From Caldatribacterium sp964426875 (lineage in GTDB: Bacteria; Atribacterota; Atribacteria; Atribacterales; Caldatribacteriaceae): 40,412 bases of DNA. The stretch is from the NCBI GenBank assembly GCA_964426875.1, contig CAYRSB010000020.1:1-40412 (forward strand), given 5' to 3'. Positions 8,037-16,499 of this stretch are shown here, piece by piece; within the stretch, counting starts at the first letter, position 1; every line of letters starts with the position of its first letter. The notes below the pieces were generated by a model. The model ran no database searches. It was not told the origin of the DNA and saw nothing but the letters and a program-made list of their open reading frames with translations. A program made the translations under genes and the position numbers.

Positions 8037-8920
8037 TACTGTTCAACCTCTAACCTCTTGCCAAGGTACACTTGTGCCAGAGTAACGCCTACAATCATGG
8101 CAAAAAGGAAGAACGCTTCTGATTGGCCAATTTCGTATTGTTGTGCAAGAAACGCCTTTTCATAAACATGCATGGCTACAAGTTCCGTACTCTTATAGGG
8201 ACCCCCTTCAGTCAAAGCCTTGTTCAGGTCGTAAACAATGAAGCCTCTTTGCAGAGAAAGGAAAATGCAGACGGTGGTGAAGGGCATTAAAAGGGGGAAA
8301 ATTACGTGCCTGAGCCTCTGGAGGCTGTTGGCTCCCTCAATTGTGGCTGCCTCAATGAGGTCTTTAGGAATCCCCATGAGGCCAGCAATGTAGATGACCA
8401 TCATGTATCCCGATGATTGCCAAACACTTACGATGACCAGTGCCCAGAAGGCTTTGTCTGGATGGGCTAACCAAGAGCGAATAAGAAGTTCCCAGCCAAA
8501 TCTTTTGCCAAGGTAGACGAAGACGTTCGAAAAAACAAAGCGCCAGATTAGGCCGAGGACAATTCCTCCTATAAGGTTAGGAACAAAAAATCCAGCACGC
8601 AGGAAATTCTGCCCCCTGATTCCACTTGTGAGAAGATATGCAAGGGTAAAGGCGATGATATTTGTAAGAACAACGGTGTACAGGACGTACTTGAGAGTCA
8701 GGCTGAACGACGCCCAGAAGGCTTTGTCCCCGAAAATCATCCGATAGTTCTTTAAACCCACGAAAACGTAATGGGCTGAGAGACCATCCCAGTTCGTGAG
8801 TGTCAGGTAGATTCCGAAAAGAAAAGGGAGGATGACAACTGTGAAAAACACAAATGTTGCTGGTCCAGCAAAAAGGAGGTACATTCCAACCTTCCCAAGA
8901 GGTGTTTTCTCAGAGACCAT
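8036..8920 (-). CDS. Carbohydrate ABC transporter permease, MalF type
   Basis: About 294 residues, six predicted membrane spans, with the EAA loop EAATIEGANSLQRLRHVIFP. It pairs with the downstream MalG-type permease as the CUT1 membrane channel. The start is uncertain. An in-frame GTG at 8965 would lie inside a 12-bp hairpin and has no proper ribosome site. I prefer ATG 8920 (MVSEKTPLGKVGMYLL), while ATG 8884 (MYLLFAGP), preceded by GGGAAGG, is also possible. It lies just behind the binding-protein gene, separated from it by the hairpin at 8942-8970, so it should be expressed below the binding protein. Confidence 0.9.
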   Translation of the reverse strand: MVSEKTPLGKVGMYLLFAGPATFVFFTVVILPFLFGIYLTLTNWDGLSAHYVFVGLKNYRMIFGDKAFWASFSLTLKYVLYTVVLTNIIAFTLAYLLTSGIRGQNFLRAGFFVPNLIGGIVLGLIWRFVFSNVFVYLGKRFGWELLIRSWLAHPDKAFWALVIVSVWQSSGYMMVIYIAGLMGIPKDLIEAATIEGANSLQRLRHVIFPLLMPFTTVCIFLSLQRGFIVYDLNKALTEGGPYKSTELVAMHVYEKAFLAQQYEIGQSEAFFLFAMIVGVTLAQVYLGKRLEVEQ

Positions 8921-8941
8921 CCTTTGTGCCCCGGACTTGAA

Positions 8942-8970
8942 AAGGGGTGCTGGAAACACCAGCACCCCTT
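8942..8970 (-). promoter_or_regulatory. Intercistronic 12-bp hairpin between binding-protein and permease genes
   Basis: A perfect 12-bp inverted repeat (arms 8942-8953 and 8959-8970, five-base loop; arm AAGGGGTGCTGG) begins 18 bases past the binding-protein stop. On the transcribed minus strand it is followed by TTTTC. Such hairpins in CUT1 operons typically stabilise the upstream message or partly stop transcription, giving excess binding protein over permease. The structure is seen; the function is inferred. Confidence 0.65.
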
Positions 8971-8988
8971 AAGTTGTCTAAAGGACAG

Positions 8989-10244
8989 CTACTTTATGTT
9001 CTTCCAATAATTCTCGATTTCCTTGAGGAGTTCTTCTCTGCTTGCTGCATTGCCCAGGTACTTCTGCATGAAGGACCCAACCATGCGCCAGTGGTCAGCT
9101 GGGAGATCAAGCACAAATTGGAGAATCTTTCCTTCTCTGACGTACTGCAAGACGGACTTCGCGAGGGGATCTTTTGGCTCAAGGGTAATGTTCTTGAAGG
9201 CAGGGATAATGCTGAGTCTGTTGACGAGCATGTCCTGGCCCTTTGCATCATATACCAGCCAGTTCAGGAAGTCTTTAGCTGCCTTTTCTGCTCCTTGTCA
9301 AGAATCAGGAATTTTGTGGCACCCACAGGGATCTGAGAGTTACCATAATCATCGGGGTTATCGCTTATGGGGACCGGTAGAAAGCCATACTCCCCTTCAG
9401 GATCGAGTTCACCGAGCTGTGGCCAGGCCCAGTTACCCATAAACCACATGGCAACTTCTCCGCTGCCCAGAAGGTATGAGCCTCGGTCATACGTTCCAGA
9501 AAGTGGGTCGTCTTTGTCAATGTTGTATTCTCTCATGAGGTCGAAGGTGTCAAGAATCCCGTTCACGGCACTATTTTTAGTGAGATCCATTTTGCCAGCC
9601 CGAAGATCCTGCAGGAATTCGCTGACCTTTTTAGGATCTGGCGATTGGGCAGCGTAGGCTATGGCAAAGAAGTGGGCACCCAAGGACCAGTCAAGAGGAG
9701 ATATGACAAGAGGTGCAACACCGGCTGTTTTGAGTTGCTTAAAGAGGGCTTCCAAGTCCTTTCTGGTTCTTGTGGAAGAAGGATCAAAGCTTTTACCCAG
9801 CGCTTTGTCCAGGACCTTTTTGTTGTAAATGAGGCCATACCCCTCAACGGCAAAAGGAAAACCGGCTACTGTTCCGTCTTCGAGTGTAGCCATGTCCAGA
9901 CTCCCTGGGATAGCATCTGGCACCCATTTTTCACCGGTAAGGTTGAGGGCTTTATCTTGGAATTTTTTGACGTCACCAGCATCCACCATGGCGATAGTTG
10001 GGGCGTTTCCTGAGGCGTACATGGAGACGACCTTCTCGAAGGGCGATTGGCCTACTGGGCAGGGTATGATCTCTAATTCTACGTTGGGTGTTATCTCGCT
10101 GTAGAGAGCGGCGATTTCCTCAAGCTGTGCCTGAATTTCTCCCTTGGAATTGAGAAACGTGATGTTAGCTTGAGCGCAGGCGACCGCAGATACTACTATC
10201 GAAAACGCAAACACCAAAAGTAGAGAGAACAACCCTTTTCTCAT
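8989..10244 (-). pseudogene. ABC sugar-binding protein (extracellular solute-binding family 1) with a frameshift
   Basis: Would bind the sugar outside the inner membrane and deliver it to the two permeases. N-terminal signal peptide MRKGLFSLLLVFAFSIVVSAVACA, strong ribosome site GGAGGAGGAGG, then a family-1 binding protein fold (GLIYNKKVLDKALG, GEVAMWFMGNWAWPQL). The frame from 10244 stops at 9264, but the homologous C-terminus continues in the next frame to 8989 (AKDFLNWLVYDAKGQD, MLVNRLSIIPAF, LLKEIENYWKNIK). Adding one base to the four-T run at 9284-9287 restores a single ~418-residue protein of normal length. This is either a real inactivating deletion, a slippage site, or a sequencing error. 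The protein type is certain; whether it works is not. Confidence 0.88.
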
Positions 10245-10279
10245 CCTTATCCTCCTCCTCCTTTTGTAGAAATTTCCTC

Positions 10280-10308
10280 ATCTTAATTCCCCCCTTTCTG
10301 TATGTCAA
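10280..10308 (-). promoter_or_regulatory. Sigma-70 type promoter of the binding-protein/permease operon
   Basis: On the minus strand a perfect -35 TTGACA (10308-10303) and a -10 TAAGAT (10285-10280) are separated by exactly 17 bases. The -35 lies inside the operator palindrome at 10298-10323, so repressor and RNA polymerase should compete. The start codon is ~40 bases downstream. Confidence 0.75.
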
Positions 10309-10323
10309 CCGTTTGGCATACAG
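10298..10323. promoter_or_regulatory. LacI-type operator O1
   Basis: A 26-bp inverted repeat, CTGTATG(T/C)CAA...TTGGCATACAG, nearly perfect apart from two mismatched pairs and centred on CG. It resembles the operator pattern of LacI/GalR repressors and matches the sites at 14463-14482 and, less well, 14592-14611. The obvious regulator is the LacI-family gene at 14620-15603. Confidence 0.75.
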
Positions 10324-10326
10324 ACT

Positions 10327-11775
10327 TCAAAATAACTTTTCTTCCCTGCCTTTTAGGGGATCGCTATAGGTTATAGTGAAATCAAACGTTTTCAGATTAG
10401 CTCTCAACGTAGCCTTGTATCCATTTTTCACCCAATGGAGGACGAGAAGATGTTCAGCGTCTGTTTCCTCGATAATGCAATCCCCATCGAAGGCTGGACA
10501 GATATTGCGAAACTGCATGAGTTGTAGGAGCTTCTGCACCGCAGGCCGCTTGAGGTTTTTTTCTACCTCCTCTACGGTGTAGTAGTGACGGTTGATGTCT
10601 CTTCCCTGTTTGGTTCTCTTCACAAGCTCTACATCGTTCTCTCCTGCAAGCAGCCCAACATAATATACTTGAGGGATCCCGGGCGCGAAGAACTGTATGG
10701 CTCGTGCCAAAAGATATGCATCGTCGTTGTTCCCAAGAGCGGAGTAGTATGCGCAGTTGATCTGGTAAATATCTAAGTTATGGTATGCTGTTGTGCTATA
10801 GATTCTCTTCACGTTCGCTCCCCGGGAATAGAGGTACTCTTTCGTTCTTTCGATTTCTTCATCGGTAAGAAGGTCCTTAACATCTACAACTCCAATGCCG
10901 TCGTGGGTGTCAAGGGTTGTGAATTGCTTTCTTGGGCAGATACGCAACCAGTGGAGGAGCCTCTGTTTTGACCCGCTGTAGAGCGCATGGAGAACAAGCA
11001 TTGGCAGGGCAAAGTCATACACCCAATACCCGTGTTCTGCAAGTTTAAGCTGGAAAGAATAGTGTTCATGGACTTCCGGAAGGATTTCTACTCCGTAAGG
11101 TGTCAAAACTTCCTGGCAGAAATCAAGGAGTTCCCATATTTCTGGTTCCACAAAGAAGCAGTTTGTCCCCCGTTTTTTGATGGTATATGCAAAAGCATCA
11201 AGCCTAATGAGGGAAGCGCCTTTCTGAGCAAGATATTCAAGGGTTTCCTTGATGAACTTTCGGGTTGCTCTGGAGGTGACGTTTAAATCAATTTGCTCAT
11301 CGCTGAAAGTACGCCAGATCTTCTCCGTGGTACCATCGGCGAATTGAACGGTCACATATGGTGGTCGAGGTTTTCGTTTGTAGATCATGTTAAGCTCCTC
11401 TTTCGGAGGCTCTCCCTGGGGCCAGATATCTCTGTACCGTATGAACATTTCAGCGTAAGGAGATTTATCCTTTCGGGTTAGAAAATCCTGGAAAAAAACT
11501 GATTGACGGGAAATGTGGTTGATTGTGAAGTCGAACATCAGGTAGTAATCTTTTTCAAGTTTCTCGATGTCTTCCCATGTTCCGAAACGTTTGTTGACCT
11601 TTTCATAGGTGATCGGGGCGAATCCTCGATCAGCAGATGAGGGAAAAAATGGCAAAATGTGGAGACCACCGATTGCTCCTTGAAAGTGGGTTTTCAGGAG
11701 GTACCTCAACTCCTTAAGGTTTTCCCCCATGCTATCTGCGTAGGTAATGAGCATAATCTTTCTTGGAAATGGCAT
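10327..11775 (-). CDS. GH13 subfamily 18 glucoside phosphorylase (sucrose / sucrose-6'-phosphate phosphorylase type)
   Basis: Cytoplasmic retaining phosphorylase that splits an alpha-glucoside with phosphate to give glucose-1-phosphate. The 482 residues align throughout with sucrose phosphorylases: LITYADSMG at the N-terminus, nucleophile Asp193 in RLDAFAY, acid/base Glu234 in ILPEVHEHY, transition-state Asp292 in LDTHDGIGVVD, and QGRDINRHYYT near 415. The acceptor region YKRKPRPPY (Arg134) and STTAYHNLDIY (His332) looks closer to sucrose-6-phosphate or glucosylglycerate phosphorylases than to Bifidobacterium sucrose phosphorylase, but that rests on remembered sequences. There is no signal peptide. 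It is the last gene of the Nif3-esterase operon, 29 bases after the esterase, and therefore under LacI-type control. Start at ATG 11775; ATG 11754 is an alternative. Confidence 0.9.
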   Translation of the reverse strand: MPFPRKIMLITYADSMGENLKELRYLLKTHFQGAIGGLHILPFFPSSADRGFAPITYEKVNKRFGTWEDIEKLEKDYYLMFDFTINHISRQSVFFQDFLTRKDKSPYAEMFIRYRDIWPQGEPPKEELNMIYKRKPRPPYVTVQFADGTTEKIWRTFSDEQIDLNVTSRATRKFIKETLEYLAQKGASLIRLDAFAYTIKKRGTNCFFVEPEIWELLDFCQEVLTPYGVEILPEVHEHYSFQLKLAEHGYWVYDFALPMLVLHALYSGSKQRLLHWLRICPRKQFTTLDTHDGIGVVDVKDLLTDEEIERTKEYLYSRGANVKRIYSTTAYHNLDIYQINCAYYSALGNNDDAYLLARAIQFFAPGIPQVYYVGLLAGENDVELVKRTKQGRDINRHYYTVEEVEKNLKRPAVQKLLQLMQFRNICPAFDGDCIIEETDAEHLLVLHWVKNGYKATLRANLKTFDFTITYSDPLKGREEKLF

Positions 11776-11804
11776 AGCTGGCCATCACCCTTGCGTTCAT
11801 GTAT

Positions 11805-13498
11805 TCAGAGGTCGAAATCCGGCAGTTCAGTTAGCCCAAGTTCTATGGCAAGATCCATAAGCTCTCTATCATGGTGGTACCGTACTTCCCAGAGGGTATC
11901 TATGATCATCGTTGCTCCCTCTTCGGGCGTAAAGGGAGGCCATTCGGGAATCCACTCATGATTTGGATTGCCGGTGTACGCAAAGTGGATCCACGCAAGG
12001 CTCATGCTATGAGCCATAACCTTTGCTTCTATTCCTCCACCTGTTGCAGTGGGAACAAGCTCAGTGTTGTCAAAGACATACGGGAGTTCTGCACAGTGCC
12101 AGGCCATGCCGACCCCGTCCATGACTGGAGCTTCGTAGGTAAATACGTACGTATATACGGGAGCACCCTTCTGCTCTGCTTTTTTTCGTGCTGTTTCCAG
12201 GGTGGCAGGGCGGAAAATCGTATCGACAAAGTAGGCGTCGGCAGGCTTTTTCTTTGGATATGCTTTCACGAAAGCATCGAGAAAAGCTTGTGCTCTGTGA
12301 CCACACCTTTCGGTGAGTTTGTCCATAATCTTTTCCATGGTCCAGGTATTCTTGTTGCCGAGGAGAAGGAGGTCTATAGCATTGTGAGTAATGATGGTGT
12401 TGAATTCGTTGAGCACAGTTCCTATGATCATAGGAATGTCCCGGGCCTGAGGGGTAAATTGTTCCCCGACTGGGTGGGTGGGGATGTACTCCCCATCAAG
12501 AACAGGCCCCCACATGTACCTTATATTTAGTTCCTGAGAGGTCTTTTTAGCAGCCTTCCTTGCAGCCTCAAGGAGGGTAGGATAGGGTATTGCTTCAAGT
12601 TTGTCGACCTCTTTTGGAGTTAGGTTAAGGTTCTTAAGAGTTAACTCTGCTACACGCTGACTTGCTTCTTTTTCGTTTAGGGTCATACCAAAGCCGAAGG
12701 CAACACCGCTCTGGATGATGACCTTGTGGAACAATCCCCGTGCTGCAGGGGTTGCCATCAGGGTGAGGATTTTTGCGCCCCCGCCGGAGTTTCCAAAAAG
12801 AGTAACGTTTCCGGGATCACCCCGAATTGCTCAATGTTTTTCTGTATCCACAAGAGGGCAGCGACAATATCGGCTATCCCTACGTTTCCCGAGTATTTAT
12901 ATGCTTCGCCGTAAGCGGAGAGGTCAAGAAAGCCCAAAACATTGAGGCGGTGATTTAAGGAGACAACAACAATGTCTCCCTTTTCACTGAGATTGCGGCC
13001 ATCGGTGAGTGGCGAAAGAGACGACCCAGCGCTAAAGGCGCCACCATGGAGGTACACCATGACTGGGCGCTTTTTTCCATCGGTAATTCCTGGTGTCCAG
13101 ATGTTGAGGAACTGGCAGTCCTCACTCTGTTCAAGGTAAATGTGAGGGTTAAAGAATTCATCTATGGCTACCCTGTTCCGTATAGGACTCTGGTAGCATA
13201 TCTCACCATATCGTGTGGCGTCACGAATACTACCCCAGGGCTCAACCTCTTGAGGCATCATGAAGCGTCGTGCCCGGGCATAAGGTATACCACGGAAAGT
13301 ATAAATTCCCCGGTCGACAAACCCTAAAAGTTTCCCCTCAGCAACTTCAACTACCGCTTTGGATAGAGAGGAAGCCACTGGGGTTTTTCTTATATGCTCG
13401 AGAGCAGTGGCTCTGCGAGGTGCGAGAAACAGTAGGCTTCCCAAAAGCGCAAGGCCAAAAATCCAACCCGTGGACAAAACGCTTTTACCTCCATCCAA
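11805..13498 (-). pseudogene. Exported type-B carboxylesterase with a single-base frameshift
   Basis: An alpha/beta-hydrolase of the carboxylesterase/cholinesterase family, with a signal peptide or membrane anchor (GWIFGLALLGSLLFLAPRRATA). Family blocks in order: TFRGIPYA, SEDCQFLNIWTP, VMVYLHGGAFSAGSS (oxyanion hole), VVVSLNHRLNVLGFL, and in the restored frame GNSGGG with the nucleophile Ser. The acid is probably Glu in LNEFNT, and the base His is in WHCAELPYVF. The first frame derails after IEQFG: one G is missing from the run at 12820-12823, and the rest continues from there to 11805. With the base restored the protein is ~564 residues, normal for the family, with a complete triad. Its start overlaps the Nif3-like gene by 14 bases. 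Substrate unknown; an acetylated or acylated glycoside would fit the operon. Confidence 0.87.
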
Positions 13499-14405
13499 TT
13501 ATTCCTGTGTCAGTGAGGTAAAAGAAGGGCTCTTCTGCACTGACGAAAGTGACCGGAATATCTTCCACAAGGGGTTTGAGCCAATCTACCATATGTTTCA
13601 TTCCCCATTCCTCGGTACGTTCGTGTCCAAGAATGATTATCCCCTTGTTCAGTCCAAGCATGGTGGCATCGTTGACATATGCCGGAAGGGTCCACTCGTA
13701 GATTTCCCCGCATACCATGACATCCAGGTTGCGTTCCTGCATGACCTGCATGGGCATTTCCTCTACACCAAGACCAAGGCTTCCACCACCGACCAGTATC
13801 CCAACTCTTGATACTTTCATTTCCGGGTTACCTATAATGCGGACAACGCCTACGGAAAGCTTTTCTTTGAAGAACCTCGCAAGATCGGCAAGGGTTGTTT
13901 CCTCAATTACATAGATCCAAGGATTGTCTTTACTCACCAGGTTCTTTTCCCAGCCAATTTCTTTCCAGAGTCCGGCATAGATGCCGTCGGGTTGTGCCAA
14001 ATGCATGTAATCGTGGTATCTCCAAATAGCTATGTTGTGAGATTCGATGAGTTTCTTCTTTTCTAAATAGACTGGATCGTTCTCGAGCCAATCAGTTACA
14101 TCCTGCCCTGTATAGAATGTTGGCTCGTGGGTTATGATGAGATTTGCCCCAAGGTCTATAGCTTTTTGAATCACATCAACTGTAGCCATGAAGGTGACAA
14201 TTATCCCAGTGACTTCAGTGTCGTAACTTCCAGCGATGAGCCTGTCGTTAACCGAAAGTTCTCTATCCCCGACTGAATGGCGAATAATAGCATCAACGAC
14301 ATTTTTGACCTTCATGCGGTGCTGTGCCTCTGCCTGTGCCATTTGTGGGAGGACCAGGGAAAGCATGAGGAAACCCAAAAGTGCTGGAAGTCCCAATGTC
14401 TTCAT
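13485..14405 (-). CDS. Nif3-like dinuclear metal-centre protein with a signal peptide
   Basis: 306 residues. The start is fixed by GGAGGAAGGA five bases before ATG 14405. The first ~25 residues (MKTLGLPALLGFLMLSLV, then LPQMAQAEA) form a clear Sec signal peptide, which is odd because Nif3/YbgI/DUF34 proteins are normally cytoplasmic. Family motifs follow: NLIITHEPTFYTG (first metal His and following residues), WRYHDYMH (second metal-binding His cluster), RVGILVGGG in the middle, and GLNKGIIILGHERTEEWGMK near the C-terminus. Nif3 proteins bind two metals and are often GTP cyclohydrolase I-like in annotation, but their real activity is unsettled. First gene of an operon with the esterase and GH13_18 phosphorylase, so a metal-dependent hydrolytic role outside the cytoplasm is a reasonable guess only. 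Confidence 0.88.
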   Translation of the reverse strand: MKTLGLPALLGFLMLSLVLPQMAQAEAQHRMKVKNVVDAIIRHSVGDRELSVNDRLIAGSYDTEVTGIIVTFMATVDVIQKAIDLGANLIITHEPTFYTGQDVTDWLENDPVYLEKKKLIESHNIAIWRYHDYMHLAQPDGIYAGLWKEIGWEKNLVSKDNPWIYVIEETTLADLARFFKEKLSVGVVRIIGNPEMKVSRVGILVGGGSLGLGVEEMPMQVMQERNLDVMVCGEIYEWTLPAYVNDATMLGLNKGIIILGHERTEEWGMKHMVDWLKPLVEDIPVTFVSAEEPFFYLTDTGIIGWR

Positions 14406-14441
14406 GCCGATCCTTCCTCCTTTAGGCGTGCTTTGGTCCAG

Positions 14442-14470
14442 AATATAGCATAAGCCCAACTTTATGTCAA
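14442..14470 (-). promoter_or_regulatory. Sigma-70 type promoter of the Nif3-esterase-phosphorylase operon
   Basis: A perfect -35 TTGACA (14470-14465) and -10 TATATT (14447-14442) with a 17-base spacer on the minus strand, 37 bases before the start codon. As at the other promoter of the locus, the -35 box is buried in the operator. Confidence 0.8.
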
Positions 14471-14482
14471 AGGTTTAACATA
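14463..14482. promoter_or_regulatory. LacI-type operator O2
   Basis: A 20-bp inverted repeat TATGT(C/T)AAA-GG-TTTAACATA overlapping the -35 box of the Nif3 operon promoter. The half-site TATGTCAA is identical to one in operator O1 at 10298-10323. Confidence 0.75.
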
Positions 14483-14591
14483 CAGAGCAGAAAGAAACCA
14501 AGTCTTTGCAAGATCCGAAGACGAGGCGCAAACAAGAAGCATATTCTCTTGAGGTTTTTCCTCTGTAAGATTCTTACCAGTTTACCCCCAG

Positions 14592-14611
14592 ATATACCAA
14601 TCGTTTAACAC
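14592..14611. promoter_or_regulatory. Possible auxiliary LacI-type operator O3
   Basis: TATACCAATCGTTTAACACT shares the CAA-nCGTTT core with O1 and the TTTAACA half-site with O2, but its outer bases are less symmetric. Its centre is about 128 bp from O2, close to twelve helical turns, a spacing that would allow repressor looping. It lies only nine bases past the lacI stop. Confidence 0.45.
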
Positions 14612-14619
14612 TGAGCGCA

Positions 14620-15603
14620 TTACGTTGTTTCTCTTTCAATTAGGGTTACAGGAAGGACGTTCTCTACGGTTACCCCTTCTTTGTTAATTTGTTTGTGGAT
14701 GAGTTCTACAGCAAGTTTCCCCATCTCTTCAATGGGTTGCCGAATGGTGGTAAGTTGTGGCGTAATAAGAGAGGCTATGCCTACGTCATCGTATCCGACA
14801 ACTTTGATCTCTTCAGGTACCTTCTTTCCCCTTTGGCGGCAAACCTTTATGACGCTGGTAGCGATAACGTCACTTCCGGCAAAAATCCCCTCAACGTCCG
14901 GATGCTCCTTAAAAAGCCTCAAAACGAGCTTATCGTACTGGCTTATGTCGAAGACATTTATATCCGTTTCCACAGTCACGTACTCGACTTTTCTCGCCTG
15001 TGCGGTAGCAACGAAGGCTTTGTTCCTCTGGTTCGCTAACATATTGAGGCGGAGGTTTCCGCAGATATGGGCAATCTTTCTGCACCCCTTGTCGATGAGG
15101 AGATTAGTCGCCAGGGTACCCCCAAGGTAATTATCGGAAGAGACAAAGGGGATATCCTTCGATATCTGCCGGTCAAAAGTCACAAGTGGAAGTTTCAGGT
15201 TTAGGTATTCATCAACCTCCAGGGTATGACTGGCCATAATAATACCGTCGACCTGGTTACCCCGGAGCATGTCAATGTACTCTTTTTCTTTTTTCTGGTC
15301 GAGCTGTGAATTGCAGAGCATGACTTTGTAGCCGTGTTCGTAAGCGTAGTACTCGATAGAGAAAGCCAACTCGCTGAAAAAGGGATGGACTATAGTAGGA
15401 AGAATGATTCCAAGGATATGGGTTCTCCTCTTCAAGAGGGATCGGGCAATTTCATTGGGCTGGTAATTCAGTTCTTTCATCGCCCGATAGACCTTTTCCC
15501 TAGTGGCCTCGCTTATATAGCCTCTGTTGTTCAGCACCCGGGAAACAGTGGTTACCGTTACTCCTGCTTTTTTCGCTACATCTTTGATGGTCACTCTTGC
15601 CAT
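14620..15603 (-). CDS. LacI-family transcriptional repressor of the sugar locus
   Basis: 327 residues from ATG 15603 (MARVTIKDVAKKAGVT); an ATG nine bases earlier is less likely. The N-terminal helix-turn-helix and hinge helix are classical: TIKDVAKKAGVTVTTVSRVL followed by YQPNEIARSLLKRRT. The periplasmic-binding-protein-like effector domain follows (ILGIILPTIVHPFFSELAF, VDGIIMAS, VTFDRQ, VSSDNYLGG, KVVGYDDVGIASLITPQLTTIRQP). It precedes the Nif3-esterase-phosphorylase operon on the same strand, and operator-like palindromes lie at both downstream promoters, so it almost certainly represses both in the absence of the sugar or a derivative. A TATAAA element upstream (about 15630) could be its own -10, but I see no good -35. 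Confidence 0.95.
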   Translation of the reverse strand: MARVTIKDVAKKAGVTVTTVSRVLNNRGYISEATREKVYRAMKELNYQPNEIARSLLKRRTHILGIILPTIVHPFFSELAFSIEYYAYEHGYKVMLCNSQLDQKKEKEYIDMLRGNQVDGIIMASHTLEVDEYLNLKLPLVTFDRQISKDIPFVSSDNYLGGTLATNLLIDKGCRKIAHICGNLRLNMLANQRNKAFVATAQARKVEYVTVETDINVFDISQYDKLVLRLFKEHPDVEGIFAGSDVIATSVIKVCRQRGKKVPEEIKVVGYDDVGIASLITPQLTTIRQPIEEMGKLAVELIHKQINKEGVTVENVLPVTLIERETT

Positions 15604-15664
15604 TTCGATCAACCCTTTTTCACATTTTATAGTTATAGTTTACAGGAAAACCGCCATTCGTGCA

Positions 15665-16230
15665 TCACGTGGGGGGCTGGCACTTGGGACAAGAGTACGT
15701 GCTCCGGGAAGATATGGCCTCCCGCCCAACAGAGGCTTCACAGTGGGGGCACTGTGTTTTTCCGTATATGGAGAAGCGACCTCGAAAGTTGCCTTCCCCT
15801 CCCGAAGGACGGCGAAGTCCCTGATAGTCGTTCCCTTTGCCCTAATGGCTTCCTCAAGGACTTCAAGGATGCTGGCAAAAAGCCGTTCTTTCTCTTCGAG
15901 AGAAGGGAAGAGATGGGACGTTTGGGATGGAGACGAGCTCGAAAGAGGATTTCGCTGGCATAAATGTTGTCGATTCCAGCGATGTTTCTTTGGTCAAGGA
16001 GGAAATCTTTGGGACGTTTCGTACCCCGAAGAAGGGCAAAGAATCTTGGGAACGCGAAGTCTGGGGAAAGAGGGTCAACACCAAGCCTTTCCTGGAGGGC
16101 TTGTCGTTCTTCAAGGAAGAAGATTTTCCCAAGTTTCCGTAGGTCGATGAAGGAGAGATGCCTTCCAGAGGAGAGTACAAAATATGCTCGTCGGTGCTTG
16201 CGGGAAGGCTTTCTTCTACCGTTTCAAAAA
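15665..16230 (-). pseudogene. fpg: Decayed formamidopyrimidine-DNA glycosylase
   Basis: Minus-strand remnant of the base-excision repair glycosylase Fpg/MutM in at least three frame segments. First: HRRAYFVLSSGRHLSFIDLR, then LGVDPLSPDF and LLDQRNIAGIDNIYASEILF with ARLHPKRP, to about 15905. Then, after a one-base-loss-type shift, LEEKERLFASILEVLEEAIR with GTTIRDFAVLREG to about 15782. A second shift leads to IYGKTQCPHCEAS...STYSCPKCQ, the C-terminal zinc finger, with the stop at 15667-15665. The N-terminal domain with the catalytic Pro-Glu (PELPEVE) is not found; the region beyond ~16230 is unrelated. The copy cannot be functional. The neighbouring transposase wreck may have removed the 5' part. 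Confidence 0.88.
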
Positions 16231-16499
16231 CCTTATGCATCTTGGTGGCTACACCTGGGCGGTTCCCCGGAGGCGACAAGTGCGTTCACGCGAACTCCAT
16301 GCCCCAGGTATCAACAAGAGACCTGTTCCGGAAAAGCTTGGGAAAGCCCTTGGAGTTTCGGCCCTCCTTGTACTTAACCCCTGGAAAGTATGAAATACTC
16401 CTTATTGCACAGGACGGGCGAAAGAAATCCTTGAGCCTTACCCCCCAAAGCGGTAGCTGCCTCGTGTGTGTTAGATAAAAAGAGTTCCTCTAACACCTC

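Noticed and set aside
15334..16377. Several overlapping plus-strand frames
   Set aside because: They are antisense to lacI and to the clear fpg fragments on the minus strand.
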